From Bacillota bacterium (GTDB lineage: Bacteria > Bacillota > Clostridia > Christensenellales > UMGS416), in assembly GCA_023410875.1 (NCBI GenBank), contig JAEYPH010000050.1, forward strand, positions 1 to 39,926: a DNA stretch of 39,926 nucleotides, read 5' to 3'. The position numbers and the translations under genes are program-made. The notes below the pieces were generated by a model, which was not told the origin of the DNA, made no database searches, and saw only the letters and a program-made list of their open reading frames with translations. Positions 16,148 through 23,830 of this stretch are shown here, piece after piece (position 1 is the first letter of the stretch; each line of letters starts with the position of its first letter).

Positions 16148-16233
16148 CCCTCACCCCCAACCCCTCCCCCAGAGGGGGAGGGGTAATTATAGTAAATAGT
16201 CCCTCCCCCTTTGGGGGAGGGTGCGGGTGAGGG
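16148..16233. repeat. Palindromic repeat element (REP-like), 86 bp
   Basis: The ends are inverted repeats (CCCTCACCC at 16148-16156, GGGTGAGGG at 16225-16233). Inside are two G/C hairpins: CCCCTCCCCC-AGA-GGGGGAGGGG (16161-16183) and CCCTCCCCC-TTT-GGGGGAGGG (16201-16221). It lies between hslO and the DUF559 gene. Elements of this type are common in bacterial intergenic regions. No second copy was seen in the window. Confidence 0.85.
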
Positions 16234-16279
16234 TTTATCAGGCAGATGCTATGAGCAATCGAGAGAGGATAGCTTAGCC

Positions 16280-16681
16280 ATGAAGCTGGAATCACCTTCC
16301 TATATCTTGGCACTGGCGCGTGATTTTCGCCTGCATCCGACACCGGCAGAAAAGCTACTGTGGTTGCATCTGCGCGACAGACAACTCAACGGCTGGAAAT
16401 TCTACCGGCAATATCCGCTCTACAGATACATCGCCGATTTCTACTGCGAGAAGGCACGGCTGGTCGTGGAACTGGACGGCGAAGTACATGACAGAAAAGG
16501 GCAGATGGAGTATGATGATGAGCGTGACCACTATCTGAGCGTCTGTGGGATCAGGACTTTGCGATTCTCCAACGAGCAAGCACTCCATGCCACGGGCGAT
16601 GTGCTGGCGGAAATACGCCGGCAGTGTGAAATGGCACAGCTTGTGCAACCGATCAGCGATACTTCTACGCAGAAAATGTAA
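16280..16681 (+). CDS. DUF559 endonuclease-like protein
   Basis: A 133-residue protein of the DUF559 family, a PD-(D/E)XK-like fold related to very-short-patch-repair (Vsr) endonucleases. Visible blocks: TPAEKLLWLHLRDRQLNGWKF near the start, IADFYCEKARLVVELDGEVHD with the probable metal-binding Asp/Glu residues, and RTLRFSNEQ near the end. It presumably cuts DNA, but no member-specific role can be read here. ATG 16280 lacks a strong ribosome binding site. The frame is open back through the palindromic repeat, so an N-terminal extension from 16211 is possible but would be low-complexity sequence. It is less GC-rich than its neighbours, in keeping with transfer. Confidence 0.82.
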   Translation: MKLESPSYILALARDFRLHPTPAEKLLWLHLRDRQLNGWKFYRQYPLYRYIADFYCEKARLVVELDGEVHDRKGQMEYDDERDHYLSVCGIRTLRFSNEQALHATGDVLAEIRRQCEMAQLVQPISDTSTQKM

Positions 16682-16703
16682 CCTTTCGGGAGGAACCGCG
16701 ACT

Positions 16704-17561
16704 ATGGATCTCTTCGTTCTCGATTTCGAAAAACGCTTCCAGCAGCATCTCAAGGAATGGATGCTCAAGAACAAGGACAAGTTCCCCAAGGCCGAGCAGA
16801 TGGAGGCGCAGGTGGAGCATGTGTATGAGCGCTGGCTGCGCTCGCCGGCGGAATGGCTGGGCGGCCACGCGCCGCTCAATTACTTCGACCAGTTCGACGA
16901 CGCCGACATGCTGGTCAAATGGATGCTCAAGTACATCACCGCCGGCGTGTGGGTGCCCGACCCTATGTTGGACCGCATCGTGGCGCTGGGGCAGGTTGCG
17001 GAGGCGCCGCTGCTGGCCGTGAAGCGCCGCGAGGCGGCGGCTATGCCCACCGGGCCCAAGGGCGACGAGGCCGTGATGATCGCCATTAAGCTGCTCAACG
17101 AGGTCGGCAGCCGCGTGCCCATGGAGGAATACATCGACGCCATCGTCCGCACGCCCGACGGCGACTATGCCGAGAGCATGGCCGAGGCGCTGATGGCCAT
17201 GGGTCCTGAGGTCGTAGAGCCGGTGCTCTCACGCATGGACGACGCCACCGACCCTCAGGCGCGGGAATGGCTGCTGAGCGTGCTGGCCGAATATCCCGGC
17301 GACAAGCGCGTTTATGGCCACCTGCTGCAGGCCTACCAGAGCGCCGAGGGAGACCGGGCCATATTGGCCGCCTATCTGGGCAAATACGGCGATCCCGACG
17401 CCATACCGCACCTGCTGGCGGCATTGAAAGAGGGCACGCTGAATTACCTGGAGTGGACCGAGACCAAGAACGCCATTGAGGAGCTGGGCGGCGAGGTCAA
17501 CGTACCGGAACCGGATTTTACCGGCGACCCGTGGTTTGAATCGCTGAAGTATTTGGACTGA
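16704..17561 (+). CDS. HEAT-like repeat protein
   Basis: A 285-residue soluble, helical protein. The N-terminal third is a charged helical region with WLGG and YFDQFDDADML. The rest shows HEAT/Armadillo-like helix pairs, such as one reading ADGDY...MAEALMAMGPEVVEPVL and one around DPDAIPHLLAALKEG. Such repeats generally bind other proteins. GGGAGGAA sits before the ATG at 16704. It ends 9 bp before the HD-domain gene, so the two are probably one operon. The function is not recognised. Confidence 0.65.
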   Translation: MDLFVLDFEKRFQQHLKEWMLKNKDKFPKAEQMEAQVEHVYERWLRSPAEWLGGHAPLNYFDQFDDADMLVKWMLKYITAGVWVPDPMLDRIVALGQVAEAPLLAVKRREAAAMPTGPKGDEAVMIAIKLLNEVGSRVPMEEYIDAIVRTPDGDYAESMAEALMAMGPEVVEPVLSRMDDATDPQAREWLLSVLAEYPGDKRVYGHLLQAYQSAEGDRAILAAYLGKYGDPDAIPHLLAALKEGTLNYLEWTETKNAIEELGGEVNVPEPDFTGDPWFESLKYLD

Positions 17562-17570
17562 GGAGTTCCG

Positions 17571-18251
17571 ATGGTCACACTGGAAGACATCCACCACAAC
17601 CCCGAAATCAGCGCCATGATCCACGAAGCCAACGAGGTGCTGGCCGCCATCGGCTACACCGAGCACGGCCAGCGCCACGTGGGCTATGTGAGCACCGTGG
17701 GCGCCAACATCCTGCGCAAGCTGGAATACCCCGATCGCACCGTGGAGCTGGCCGCCATTGCCGGCTGGGTGCACGACGTGGGCAACGTCGTCAACCGCAA
17801 GCACCACGGGTTCCAGGGCGCCACGCTGCTGTTCCCGCTGCTGCGGGAGACCGGCATGCCCATGGAAGAGATCTGCCGCATCCTTTCCGCCGTGGGCTAC
17901 CACGAGGAGCAAACCGGCGCGCCGGTCAGCGAGATTTCCGCGGCGCTGATCATCGCCGACAAATCCGACGCTCACCGCACCCGCGTGCGCAAAGACCGCT
18001 ACGATCCCCGAGACATCCATGACCGCGTCAACTATTCCATCAAGAAGAACTGGGTGGACGTGGACAACGCCAAGCGCGTGATCCGCTACGAGATGATCAT
18101 GGACGAGCATTCCTCGGTCATGGAGTTCATGCAGATTTATCTGACCCGCATGGCGCTGTGCGAGAAGGCCGCCGAATATCTGGGCTGCCGGCTGGACATC
18201 GTCGTAAACGGCGTCACGATCAACAACCAGCGCCTGGAAAATCGCCAATAG
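17571..18251 (+). CDS. HD-domain phosphohydrolase
   Basis: A 226-residue HD-superfamily protein. The metal-binding residues are the His in GQRHVGYV (about 36), the HD pair in GWVHDVGN (about 68-69), and a later Asp in IIADKSD. Such enzymes hydrolyse phosphate esters of nucleotides or act on signalling nucleotides. No GYP motif is present, so it is not a typical cyclic-di-GMP phosphodiesterase. AGGAG is 5 bp before the ATG. It lies between the HEAT-like gene and a Cys-rich orphan with short gaps, suggesting a three-gene operon. The substrate is unknown. Confidence 0.85.
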   Translation: MVTLEDIHHNPEISAMIHEANEVLAAIGYTEHGQRHVGYVSTVGANILRKLEYPDRTVELAAIAGWVHDVGNVVNRKHHGFQGATLLFPLLRETGMPMEEICRILSAVGYHEEQTGAPVSEISAALIIADKSDAHRTRVRKDRYDPRDIHDRVNYSIKKNWVDVDNAKRVIRYEMIMDEHSSVMEFMQIYLTRMALCEKAAEYLGCRLDIVVNGVTINNQRLENRQ

Positions 18252-18263
18252 GGAGGGCCAGCC

Positions 18264-18767
18264 ATGCGATCCTTAAGCGCCGCGCCGGAGTTGGAGCACC
18301 TAAGCCCCGAAGACCGCGCTTTTGTGGACGCCTTCGACGCTGCTATGGGCCGCGCCGGCTTCGATTGCGGCGGGCACATCGGCCCGGGCTACTGCTGGGG
18401 CCGCCACATGATGATCTACCGCAAGACCGGCGCCAAATCGCAGAACGTCGCCGCCCGCATCTACATCCGGGATGACGGCGTGGCGCTGCGGCTGTTCCTC
18501 AATGGCGTGGACAAGCACCGCTCCTTTCTGGAGGGCGCGTCGACCCACGTGCTGGAGCCATTTGTGAACGACCACGGCCGCTGCAACCATTGCCATAATC
18601 AGCGGGCCGACGGCTGTCGATTCCGCAAGAGCTACACGCTGTTCGGCCAGAGCATCGATAAATGCAACGGCATCACATTTGAATACCGCGCGCCGCAGGC
18701 CGATTATCTGGATGAGTATATGGCTGTGCTGAGGGAGTTCTACCCATCCCGCCGCGCCCGCACCTAG
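18264..18767 (+). CDS. Cysteine-rich protein of unknown function
   Basis: A 167-residue soluble protein that I do not recognise. It has a mixed alpha/beta look with a central stretch RIYIRDDGVALRLFLN and then a cluster HGRCNHCH...GCRF (about residues 111-126) whose Cys and His residues could bind zinc or a metal. A further Cys lies in DKCNGITFEY. GGGAGGG precedes the ATG. It follows the HD hydrolase by 12 bp and is likely co-transcribed. A promoter for the next gene begins right after it. No membrane segment or signal peptide is seen. Confidence 0.6.
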   Translation: MRSLSAAPELEHLSPEDRAFVDAFDAAMGRAGFDCGGHIGPGYCWGRHMMIYRKTGAKSQNVAARIYIRDDGVALRLFLNGVDKHRSFLEGASTHVLEPFVNDHGRCNHCHNQRADGCRFRKSYTLFGQSIDKCNGITFEYRAPQADYLDEYMAVLREFYPSRRART

Positions 18768-18782
18768 GAGCAGCCCAGCCGT

Positions 18783-18811
18783 TTGCATCCCGCCGCCCGA
18801 TACGGTATCAT
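18783..18811 (+). promoter_or_regulatory. Sigma-A-type promoter for site-2 protease-scpAB operon
   Basis: TTGCAT (18783-18788) and TATCAT (18806-18811) are separated by 17 bp, about 40 bp before the site-2 protease start codon. Confidence 0.6.
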
Positions 18812-18849
18812 AGAAGAGGGCGGCTTTTGCCGCGTTCCAAGGAGACTGC

Positions 18850-19524
18850 ATGAATATCTTTGATCGCCTAATGAACCCTCTGGGAATCCTATATTCGCTG
18901 CCGGGCATCATACTGGGCCTGGTGCTGCATGAGCTGGCCCACGCGGTGGTGGCCGACCGTCTGGGCGACCCCACACCCCGGCGCATGGGCCGCATCTCGC
19001 TCAACCCCATGCACCATCTGGACATCATGGGTTTCATCATGCTCATCGTAGCGGGCTTTGGCTGGGCCAAGCCGGTGATGACCGACCCGCGCAACTACCG
19101 CACTCGGCGCTTCGGCTTCGCCCTGGTGGGCCTTGCCGGGCCGCTGACCAACCTGCTGCTGGGCGTGGCGCTGCTGTTTGGATTTTATGCCATGGCCAGC
19201 CAGGGCTGGCTGGATGTCAATGGCGTGCCGGATTACGACGGCGCGCTTTATCAGATCATGTTCAGCGCCGTAACGATCAACTTCGCGCTGTGCGCCTTCA
19301 ACCTGCTGCCGGTGCCGCCGCTGGATGGCTACAACATCTTCAAGGACAGCACACTGCTGGATCGCACCAACCCCAAGCTGATGTGGAACGTGGAGCGCTA
19401 CGGACAGCTGGTGCTGCTGGCGCTGCTGTTCACCGGCGTAGCCGGGCGCTACATCGCATGGGCGGTGGGCGTGCTCTATGGCTTCGGCAATTGGCTGCTG
19501 GGGCCGCTGCTGGAGCTGCTGTGA
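18850..19524 (+). CDS. Site-2 protease family (M50) membrane metalloprotease
   Basis: A 224-residue polytopic membrane protein with the zinc motif HELAH (about residues 25-29) in the first helix region and the second-site NLLPVPPLDGYNI block near 155, as in M50B proteases. Members cut other proteins inside the membrane. This short form lacks a PDZ domain. AAGGAGA precedes the ATG. It sits just upstream of scpA and scpB, an order often seen in Clostridia, with 7 bp to scpA. The substrate is unknown. Confidence 0.9.
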   Translation: MNIFDRLMNPLGILYSLPGIILGLVLHELAHAVVADRLGDPTPRRMGRISLNPMHHLDIMGFIMLIVAGFGWAKPVMTDPRNYRTRRFGFALVGLAGPLTNLLLGVALLFGFYAMASQGWLDVNGVPDYDGALYQIMFSAVTINFALCAFNLLPVPPLDGYNIFKDSTLLDRTNPKLMWNVERYGQLVLLALLFTGVAGRYIAWAVGVLYGFGNWLLGPLLELL

Positions 19525-19531
19525 GGTCGCC

Positions 19532-20263
19532 ATGGCGTATCATGTGAAGCTTTCGGCCTTTGACGGCCCGCTGGACCTGCTGCTGGCGCTGATCGGCCGC
19601 GCCCAGGTGGATATCCGCGACATCTTTGTCTCCGAGATCACCGACCAGTTCCTGGCCTATATGAGCGAGTTGGACGAGCTGGACATGGACCGCGCCAGCG
19701 AATTCCTGGAGATGGCTGCGCGGCTGCTGGAGATCAAGAGCCGCCGCCTGCTGCCCGGCGTACCCCGGGATGAGCCCGACGCGCCGGACCCCGAGCAGGA
19801 GCTCATCCGCCAGCTGGAGGAATACAAGCTTTTCAAGGCGGCCAGCGCCGCCTTCGCCGAAAAGGAGCGCCAGGCGGCGGGCATCTATTACCGTCTGCCC
19901 CAGGAGATCGTCCGGGGCGCCGATTTCGACATCACCAACGCCAGCGCTGCGCTGCTGCTGGAGGCCTTCCGAGCGCTGATGGCCCGGGTGGATGTAGACG
20001 ACGAGGAAGACGCGCCGGCCCGGCGCATCGAGCGCGAGGGCTATACCGTGCAGGAGCAGATCTTCCGCATTCAGCGGCTGCTGGGCCGCGGGGGTGCCGT
20101 GCGCTTTGGAGAGCTCTTTTCCGCTCGGCCCACCCGGGAGGAGGTCGTCACGGCCTTCCTGGCACTGCTTGAGCTGCTTAAGTTGGGCCGCGTCACCCTG
20201 CGGCAAGAGGCACTGTACGGAGAAATAACTCTGAACGCCGTGCGGGAGCCACAACCGGCTTGA
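19532..20263 (+). CDS. scpA: Segregation and condensation protein A
   Basis: A 243-residue kleisin subunit of the SMC-ScpAB condensin, needed for chromosome organisation and segregation. It opens with the conserved YHVKLSAFDGPLDLLLALI and has the ISEITDQFLAYM-type N-terminal helix region that binds the SMC neck, and the winged-helix end (FLALLELLKLGRVTLRQE) that binds the SMC head. ATG 19532 follows a weak site overlapping the protease end. The gene overlaps or abuts scpB, as is typical. Confidence 0.95.
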   Translation: MAYHVKLSAFDGPLDLLLALIGRAQVDIRDIFVSEITDQFLAYMSELDELDMDRASEFLEMAARLLEIKSRRLLPGVPRDEPDAPDPEQELIRQLEEYKLFKAASAAFAEKERQAAGIYYRLPQEIVRGADFDITNASAALLLEAFRALMARVDVDDEEDAPARRIEREGYTVQEQIFRIQRLLGRGGAVRFGELFSARPTREEVVTAFLALLELLKLGRVTLRQEALYGEITLNAVREPQPA

Positions 20264-20295
20264 CATCACCCGATCACATCTTGGAGGAAACCACT

Positions 20296-20883
20296 GTGGA
20301 ACGGCAGGAAATCGAAAGCGCGGTGGAGGCGGTGCTCTTCGCCTCCGGCGACCCGGTGCCCGTGGGCGTGCTGGCCGAGGCGCTGGGGCTCGTGGAGCTG
20401 CAGATGCGCCCCATCATAGAGGACATGATCTCCCGTTACCGCTTTGAGCGCCGGGGCATACAGATCAACCGCATAGAGGACGCCGTGCAGATGTGCACCA
20501 ACGCCGCCTATTGCGACATCGTGCAGGCGGTGCTGGCCCCTCGGCGCAGCCGGCCGCTCAGCCAGAGCGCGCTGGAGACGCTGTCCATCATCGCCTACCG
20601 CCAGCCCATCACCCGCCGGGAGATCGAAGAGATCCGCGGCGTCAGCTCCGATTATTCCATGGAGGTGCTGCTCAAGCGCGGCCTGATCCGCGAAGCCGGC
20701 AATGCCGACCGTCTGGGCCGCCCGGTGCTCTTCGCGACCACCGAGGAGTTCCTGCGCTGCTTCGCGATGGAATCGTTGATGGACCTGCCGGCGCTGGAGG
20801 CAGGCGCGGCGCTGGCCGAGGCGCTGCTGCAGGAGCCGCCGCCACCCGATGAGCCGGATGCAGCGGCCTCCACTGCCGACTAA
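20296..20883 (+). CDS. scpB: Segregation and condensation protein B
   Basis: A 195-residue ScpB, the winged-helix dimer that binds the ScpA linker in condensin. Characteristic stretches: EIESAVEAVLFASGDPV at the start, ALETLSIIAYRQPITRREIEEIRG in the middle, and LKRGLIREAG with GRPVLFATTEEFL after it. The GTG at 20296 has TTGGAGGA 8 bp upstream; a TTG at 20260, overlapping scpA, is less likely. The C-terminus is Pro/Asp/Ala-rich and disordered. A terminator follows at 20902, ending the operon. Confidence 0.95.
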   Translation: MERQEIESAVEAVLFASGDPVPVGVLAEALGLVELQMRPIIEDMISRYRFERRGIQINRIEDAVQMCTNAAYCDIVQAVLAPRRSRPLSQSALETLSIIAYRQPITRREIEEIRGVSSDYSMEVLLKRGLIREAGNADRLGRPVLFATTEEFLRCFAMESLMDLPALEAGAALAEALLQEPPPPDEPDAAASTAD

Positions 20884-20901
20884 GCAGAGGAACCCTTTTG
20901 G

Positions 20902-20938
20902 CAGCCCCGGTCTGGGAACAGATCGCGGGCTGTTTTTT
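20902..20938 (+). terminator. Rho-independent terminator after scpB
   Basis: CAGCCC (20902-20907) pairs with GGGCTG (20927-20932), an inner TCTG/CAGA pairing extends it, and six T follow. Confidence 0.85.
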
Positions 20939-20950
20939 GCGTTCTAGTGC

Positions 20951-20979
20951 TTGACTTATACAGCCTGACGATATACAAT
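20951..20979 (+). promoter_or_regulatory. Promoter of PadR-DUF2812 operon
   Basis: TTGACT (20951-20956) and TACAAT (20974-20979) are spaced by 17 bp. The spacer contains the first of two long direct repeats that look like operator sites. Confidence 0.75.
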
Positions 20980-21003
20980 ACGGATATACAGTCAGACGAT
21001 ATA
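20957..21003 (+). promoter_or_regulatory. Two direct repeats, probable PadR operator
   Basis: Two 19-bp repeats, at 20957-20975 and 20985-21003, agree at 17 of 19 positions and are spaced by 28 bp. Each ends in GACGATATA. One covers the promoter spacer, the other the start of the transcript. This suits negative autoregulation by the PadR protein encoded just downstream. Confidence 0.6.
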
Positions 21004-21024
21004 TCAAAGAAAGGAAGAGATTTC

Positions 21025-21366
21025 TTGAACCTGAACAAGCTGCTGCCTCTTTCCGAGACGACGTACTACATCCTTTTGTCCTTGCTGAACCCCAGCCACG
21101 GGTACGCGATCATGCAGAAGGTGGAAGAGCTGAGCGAGGGAAAGGTGAGGATCGCAGCGGGGACGCTTTACGGCGCTGTGGAAAACCTGCTCAAGCAGAG
21201 CATGATCGTACCGGTGGGAAGCGATGACAGCCGCAGAAAGGTGTACGCCCTTACATCCACCGGCATGGAGGTGCTCAATATGGAATACCAGCGGATCGTG
21301 CACCTGATACGGATCAGCGATCAACAATTTCAGCTGCAGGAGGGGATGCGTCATGCTGAAGAATAA
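21025..21366 (+). CDS. PadR family transcriptional regulator
   Basis: A 113-residue regulator. The PadR winged helix covers about residues 8-80: YYILLSLLNPSHGYAIMQKV, followed by RIAAGTLYGAVENLLKQ (recognition helix) and the wing with RRKVYALTSTG. A short helical tail for dimerisation follows. The start is TTG at 21025 with AAAGGAAGAGA before it; the frame runs on upstream, but that part contains the promoter and operator. It overlaps the DUF2812 gene by 14 bp, a common pairing in Bacillota, so the PadR protein probably controls that membrane protein and itself. Confidence 0.9.
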   Translation: MNLNKLLPLSETTYYILLSLLNPSHGYAIMQKVEELSEGKVRIAAGTLYGAVENLLKQSMIVPVGSDDSRRKVYALTSTGMEVLNMEYQRIVHLIRISDQQFQLQEGMRHAEE

Positions 21367-21982
21367 ATATAAGATGTTCTTTGATTTTTCCAAGGAGGAG
21401 CGGTGGCTCTCGGAGATGTCCGAAAGCGGATATGCGCTGATGTCCATCAACTGGTTGGGCAGGTATTCCTTCCAGCAGACTGAGCCCCGGAAATACAACT
21501 ACCGGGTCGATTATCGCGTGTTCCAGAACGCGGTTGATTTCCAGGAGTATCGCTCCTTCTTTGAAGACAGCGGCTGGAAACTCATCTGCGGCACCAAGAA
21601 CGCGGGTGCACAGTATTTCGTGCAGATGAGGGAAGACGCTACGGAAGACATTTTTTCCGACGCGGCCTCCCGAGCGGGCCGGTACAAGCGCCTGAGCGCC
21701 GTGTGGCTGTCGCTGTTCGCGGCCTTTCTCCCTGTTGTGGTCGTGCTGGGAACGACAAATCCATACGGCCTCACGGCCTTCACGAACCCCAAGGCGCTGT
21801 ACTACACGCCGGGGCTGTGGCAAATGACCGGCGCGCGGTTCTGGCGGGCATTTCTGTTCGAAACGCCCTTCGCGGCGGGCAGGGGATTCCTGTGGCTCAT
21901 TGTTCTTGTGGTGTTGGCGTTTTATCTCGCCGCGTTCCTCAAGGCCCGGCTGCTCTACCGCCGGTATCTCAGGGAGCTGTAG
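21353..21982 (+). CDS. DUF2812 membrane protein
   Basis: A 209-residue protein of the DUF2812 family. The N-terminal half is a soluble domain with the family signature WLSEMSESGYALMSIN and the FEDSGWKLI block. The C-terminal half has two hydrophobic segments (about 119-137 and 181-199). Its function is unknown; the family is usually coupled to a PadR regulator as here, suggesting inducible expression on membrane or drug stress. AGGAGGGG lies before the ATG, inside the end of the PadR gene. Confidence 0.85.
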   Translation: MLKNKYKMFFDFSKEERWLSEMSESGYALMSINWLGRYSFQQTEPRKYNYRVDYRVFQNAVDFQEYRSFFEDSGWKLICGTKNAGAQYFVQMREDATEDIFSDAASRAGRYKRLSAVWLSLFAAFLPVVVVLGTTNPYGLTAFTNPKALYYTPGLWQMTGARFWRAFLFETPFAAGRGFLWLIVLVVLAFYLAAFLKARLLYRRYLREL

Positions 21983-21997
21983 CCGTGGGACAAATCG

Positions 21998-22024
21998 GAA
22001 CGGGCGGCCAATGGCCGCCTGTTC
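21998..22024. terminator. Hairpin between convergent genes
   Basis: A 12-bp stem with one G-U pair (21998-22009 with 22013-22024) and an AAT loop separates the convergent DUF2812 and OsmC genes. There is no long U-tract, so termination strength is uncertain. Confidence 0.5.
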
Positions 22025-22055
22025 GGGTTATATAAGGGTTTGTGACCGGCTTGAG

Positions 22056-22484
22056 CTAAGGCCGCAGGATGCGGAACCCGGTCTGGATATCCACGTTCCC
22101 CTTGAGCATGGCCCACACCGGGCACAGCTTCTCCTCGGAAACGGCAATGGCCTTGCGCATGTCCTCATCGCCGGCATCGGGCGAGGTCAATTCCATCTCC
22201 AGCCGGATGTGGGTGAACGCCTTGGGGTGGGTTCCCCTGGTCGTGCCGGTGGCCCGCAGAGAGAGGCCTGCCACGCTCTTGCGCATGCGGTCGCGCATCA
22301 GCGTGATCACCGTTGTGGAAAGGCACGAGCCCAGGCTGACCAGCAGCAGCTCCAGCGACGTGTATCCCTTGCCCTCGCCATAGGGCGGGAAGTAGTCGAG
22401 GACAATCTCCGGGTTTTCCCGGGATACGGCGGCGAACTTCACCTTGTCGTCGATGGTATGTAGATCGACGGATATAACGCTCAT
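22056..22484 (-). CDS. OsmC family protein
   Basis: A 142-residue OsmC/Ohr-type protein. Both redox-active cysteines are present, in GSCLSTT and in KLCPVW, with the family order and spacing. OsmC proteins reduce organic hydroperoxides or handle other thiol chemistry in the cytosol. The ATG at 22484 overlaps the stop of the upstream isomerase gene (ATGA), so they are coupled. Its place at the end of a sugar catabolism operon is unusual; it may protect against reactive intermediates, which is only an inference. Confidence 0.88.
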   Translation of the reverse strand: MSVISVDLHTIDDKVKFAAVSRENPEIVLDYFPPYGEGKGYTSLELLLVSLGSCLSTTVITLMRDRMRKSVAGLSLRATGTTRGTHPKAFTHIRLEMELTSPDAGDEDMRKAIAVSEEKLCPVWAMLKGNVDIQTGFRILRP

Positions 22485-23233
22485 AGGTAGATGCGCCGGA
22501 ATTCCCGCAGGCTTTCCTCCGGCTCCAGCGTCGGCCGGTATTCCAGCCCGCACGCGCCGGTGTAGCCGGCGCGGTCGATGGCGGCAAAGATGACCTTGTA
22601 GTCATTTTCACCGAACTGCAGGTCAATACGGCCGGGGTGGCCCGCGCTGTGCAGGTGCGCGATGCAATCCAGGTTGTTGGTTACGTTGGGGATGATGTTG
22701 CCCTCCATGACCTGTTGATGGTAGATGTCATAGACGACCTTCACCAGCGGGTGGTTCACCTCCCGCACGATCTCAAAGCCTTCCACCGCCGACCAAAGGT
22801 AATAGCCCTTGTGATCCACAATGGTGTTCAGCGGCTCGATCATCAGGATGGTTCCGGTTTCTTCCAGAATCGGGATGGAGGCCTTCAGACCCTCGACGAT
22901 GCTCGCATGCTGGGCCTCGCGCGGCGCTCCGGTGTCCTGGCCCACCTGGGTGATCAGGCGGCCGGCGCCGACTTTTTTTGCTGCGGCGCAGGATTCCTTG
23001 AGGCCCGCCAGAAAGCCGGGGCGGATCTCCGGTGTGGTCAGACGGAATTCGGTCGTGCACATGCTCAACAATTCTACGCCGGACTCCTGGCACGCGGCCT
23101 TCACCGCGCCTAGGTTCAGCTCACGCCAGTTGTAGGTTTCCACGGCGTCAAAACCAAGCGTGCCGATTTTACGGACGGCGTCCTCGAACGGGATGCCGCG
23201 GTAAAAGCACGGGACGGGGACACAGATTCTCAT
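22481..23233 (-). CDS. Sugar phosphate isomerase/epimerase (TIM barrel, hydroxypyruvate isomerase-like)
   Basis: A 250-residue xylose-isomerase-like TIM barrel protein. Metal-binding residues are seen in MIEPLN, VYDIYHQQ, HLHSAGHPGR and GLEYRP, the arrangement of hydroxypyruvate isomerase (Hyi) and related epimerases. It likely interconverts a keto and an aldo sugar or sugar acid in the cytosol. GGGAGAAG sits before the ATG. It is the fourth gene of the operon beginning with the SDR gene at 25943, after the cupin gene, and overlaps osmC by 4 bp. The exact substrate is not determined. Confidence 0.82.
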   Translation of the reverse strand: MRICVPVPCFYRGIPFEDAVRKIGTLGFDAVETYNWRELNLGAVKAACQESGVELLSMCTTEFRLTTPEIRPGFLAGLKESCAAAKKVGAGRLITQVGQDTGAPREAQHASIVEGLKASIPILEETGTILMIEPLNTIVDHKGYYLWSAVEGFEIVREVNHPLVKVVYDIYHQQVMEGNIIPNVTNNLDCIAHLHSAGHPGRIDLQFGENDYKVIFAAIDRAGYTGACGLEYRPTLEPEESLREFRRIYL

Positions 23234-23263
23234 GGGGCTTCTCCCTTCGTTTGTTTGCGGCTG

Positions 23264-23626
23264 TCAGTGCTTGGGCTCCGCGCCGACGGCCAAAAAGTCC
23301 AGCATCATGTCGCCGGTGTTGCGAATCTGGTGGTATTGGCCCACACCGATGAACACGATGTCGCCCTCACGGATGGGCTGCACCTCGTCGTCTATCTTGA
23401 TCTCGCCGCTGCCGGCCATGATGTAGTAGATCTCCTCGTGGTCGTCGTGCTTGTGGTCGTGGTAGGCCAGCGTGGGCTGCAGCGACGCCCGTGCGATGTA
23501 CATCATGGATTCCATGCACGCCTTTGGGCGGTCGTCGCCGGGGCGCTTGGCGCACAGCAGCTGCCAATCGATGCCGGCTTCGTGGGCAATGGTGGGAGTT
23601 ACTTCTCGCCAGTTGATCTTAATCAT
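23264..23626 (-). CDS. Small single-domain cupin
   Basis: A 120-residue cupin. Motif 1 is HDHKHDDHEEIYYIMAG with a dense set of His residues and Glu as metal ligands, and motif 2 is GVGQYHQIRN with the last His. Cupins of this size act as isomerases or small dioxygenases, or bind sugars or metals. AAAGGAG precedes the ATG. It lies between the ManD-like and isomerase genes, so it is probably part of the same sugar pathway, perhaps an epimerase or lyase. A palindromic repeat separates it from the ManD-like gene. Confidence 0.8.
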   Translation of the reverse strand: MIKINWREVTPTIAHEAGIDWQLLCAKRPGDDRPKACMESMMYIARASLQPTLAYHDHKHDDHEEIYYIMAGSGEIKIDDEVQPIREGDIVFIGVGQYHQIRNTGDMMLDFLAVGAEPKH

Positions 23627-23704
23627 GCTTGTTCTCCTTTTGAGATTTCGACAATATTCCGCTTCGCCAGTACCAGTAATGGAGGAGGGAATATGAGCAG
23701 TAAC

Positions 23705-23822
23705 CCTTGGCTTCCCCTGGAGGGGAAGCTGTCGCCGCAGGCGACTGATGAGGTGGTATGTCTAGCCTGTAACACCTCATCCGGCGCTACGCGCCACCTT
23801 CCCCTCAAAGGGGAAGGCAAGG
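23705..23822. repeat. Palindromic intergenic repeat, about 118 bp
   Basis: The outer ends are inverted (CCTTGGCTTCCCCT near 23705, AGGGGAAGGCAAGG near 23809-23822). Inside are nested hairpins: CTTCCCC/GGGGAAG, GTCGCC/GGCGAC, GAGGTG/CACCTC and CGCG-type pairs. It fills the gap between the ManD-like and cupin genes inside an operon. It is unrelated in sequence to the other repeats of the window. Confidence 0.8.
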
Positions 23823-23830
23823 CTATGTGC

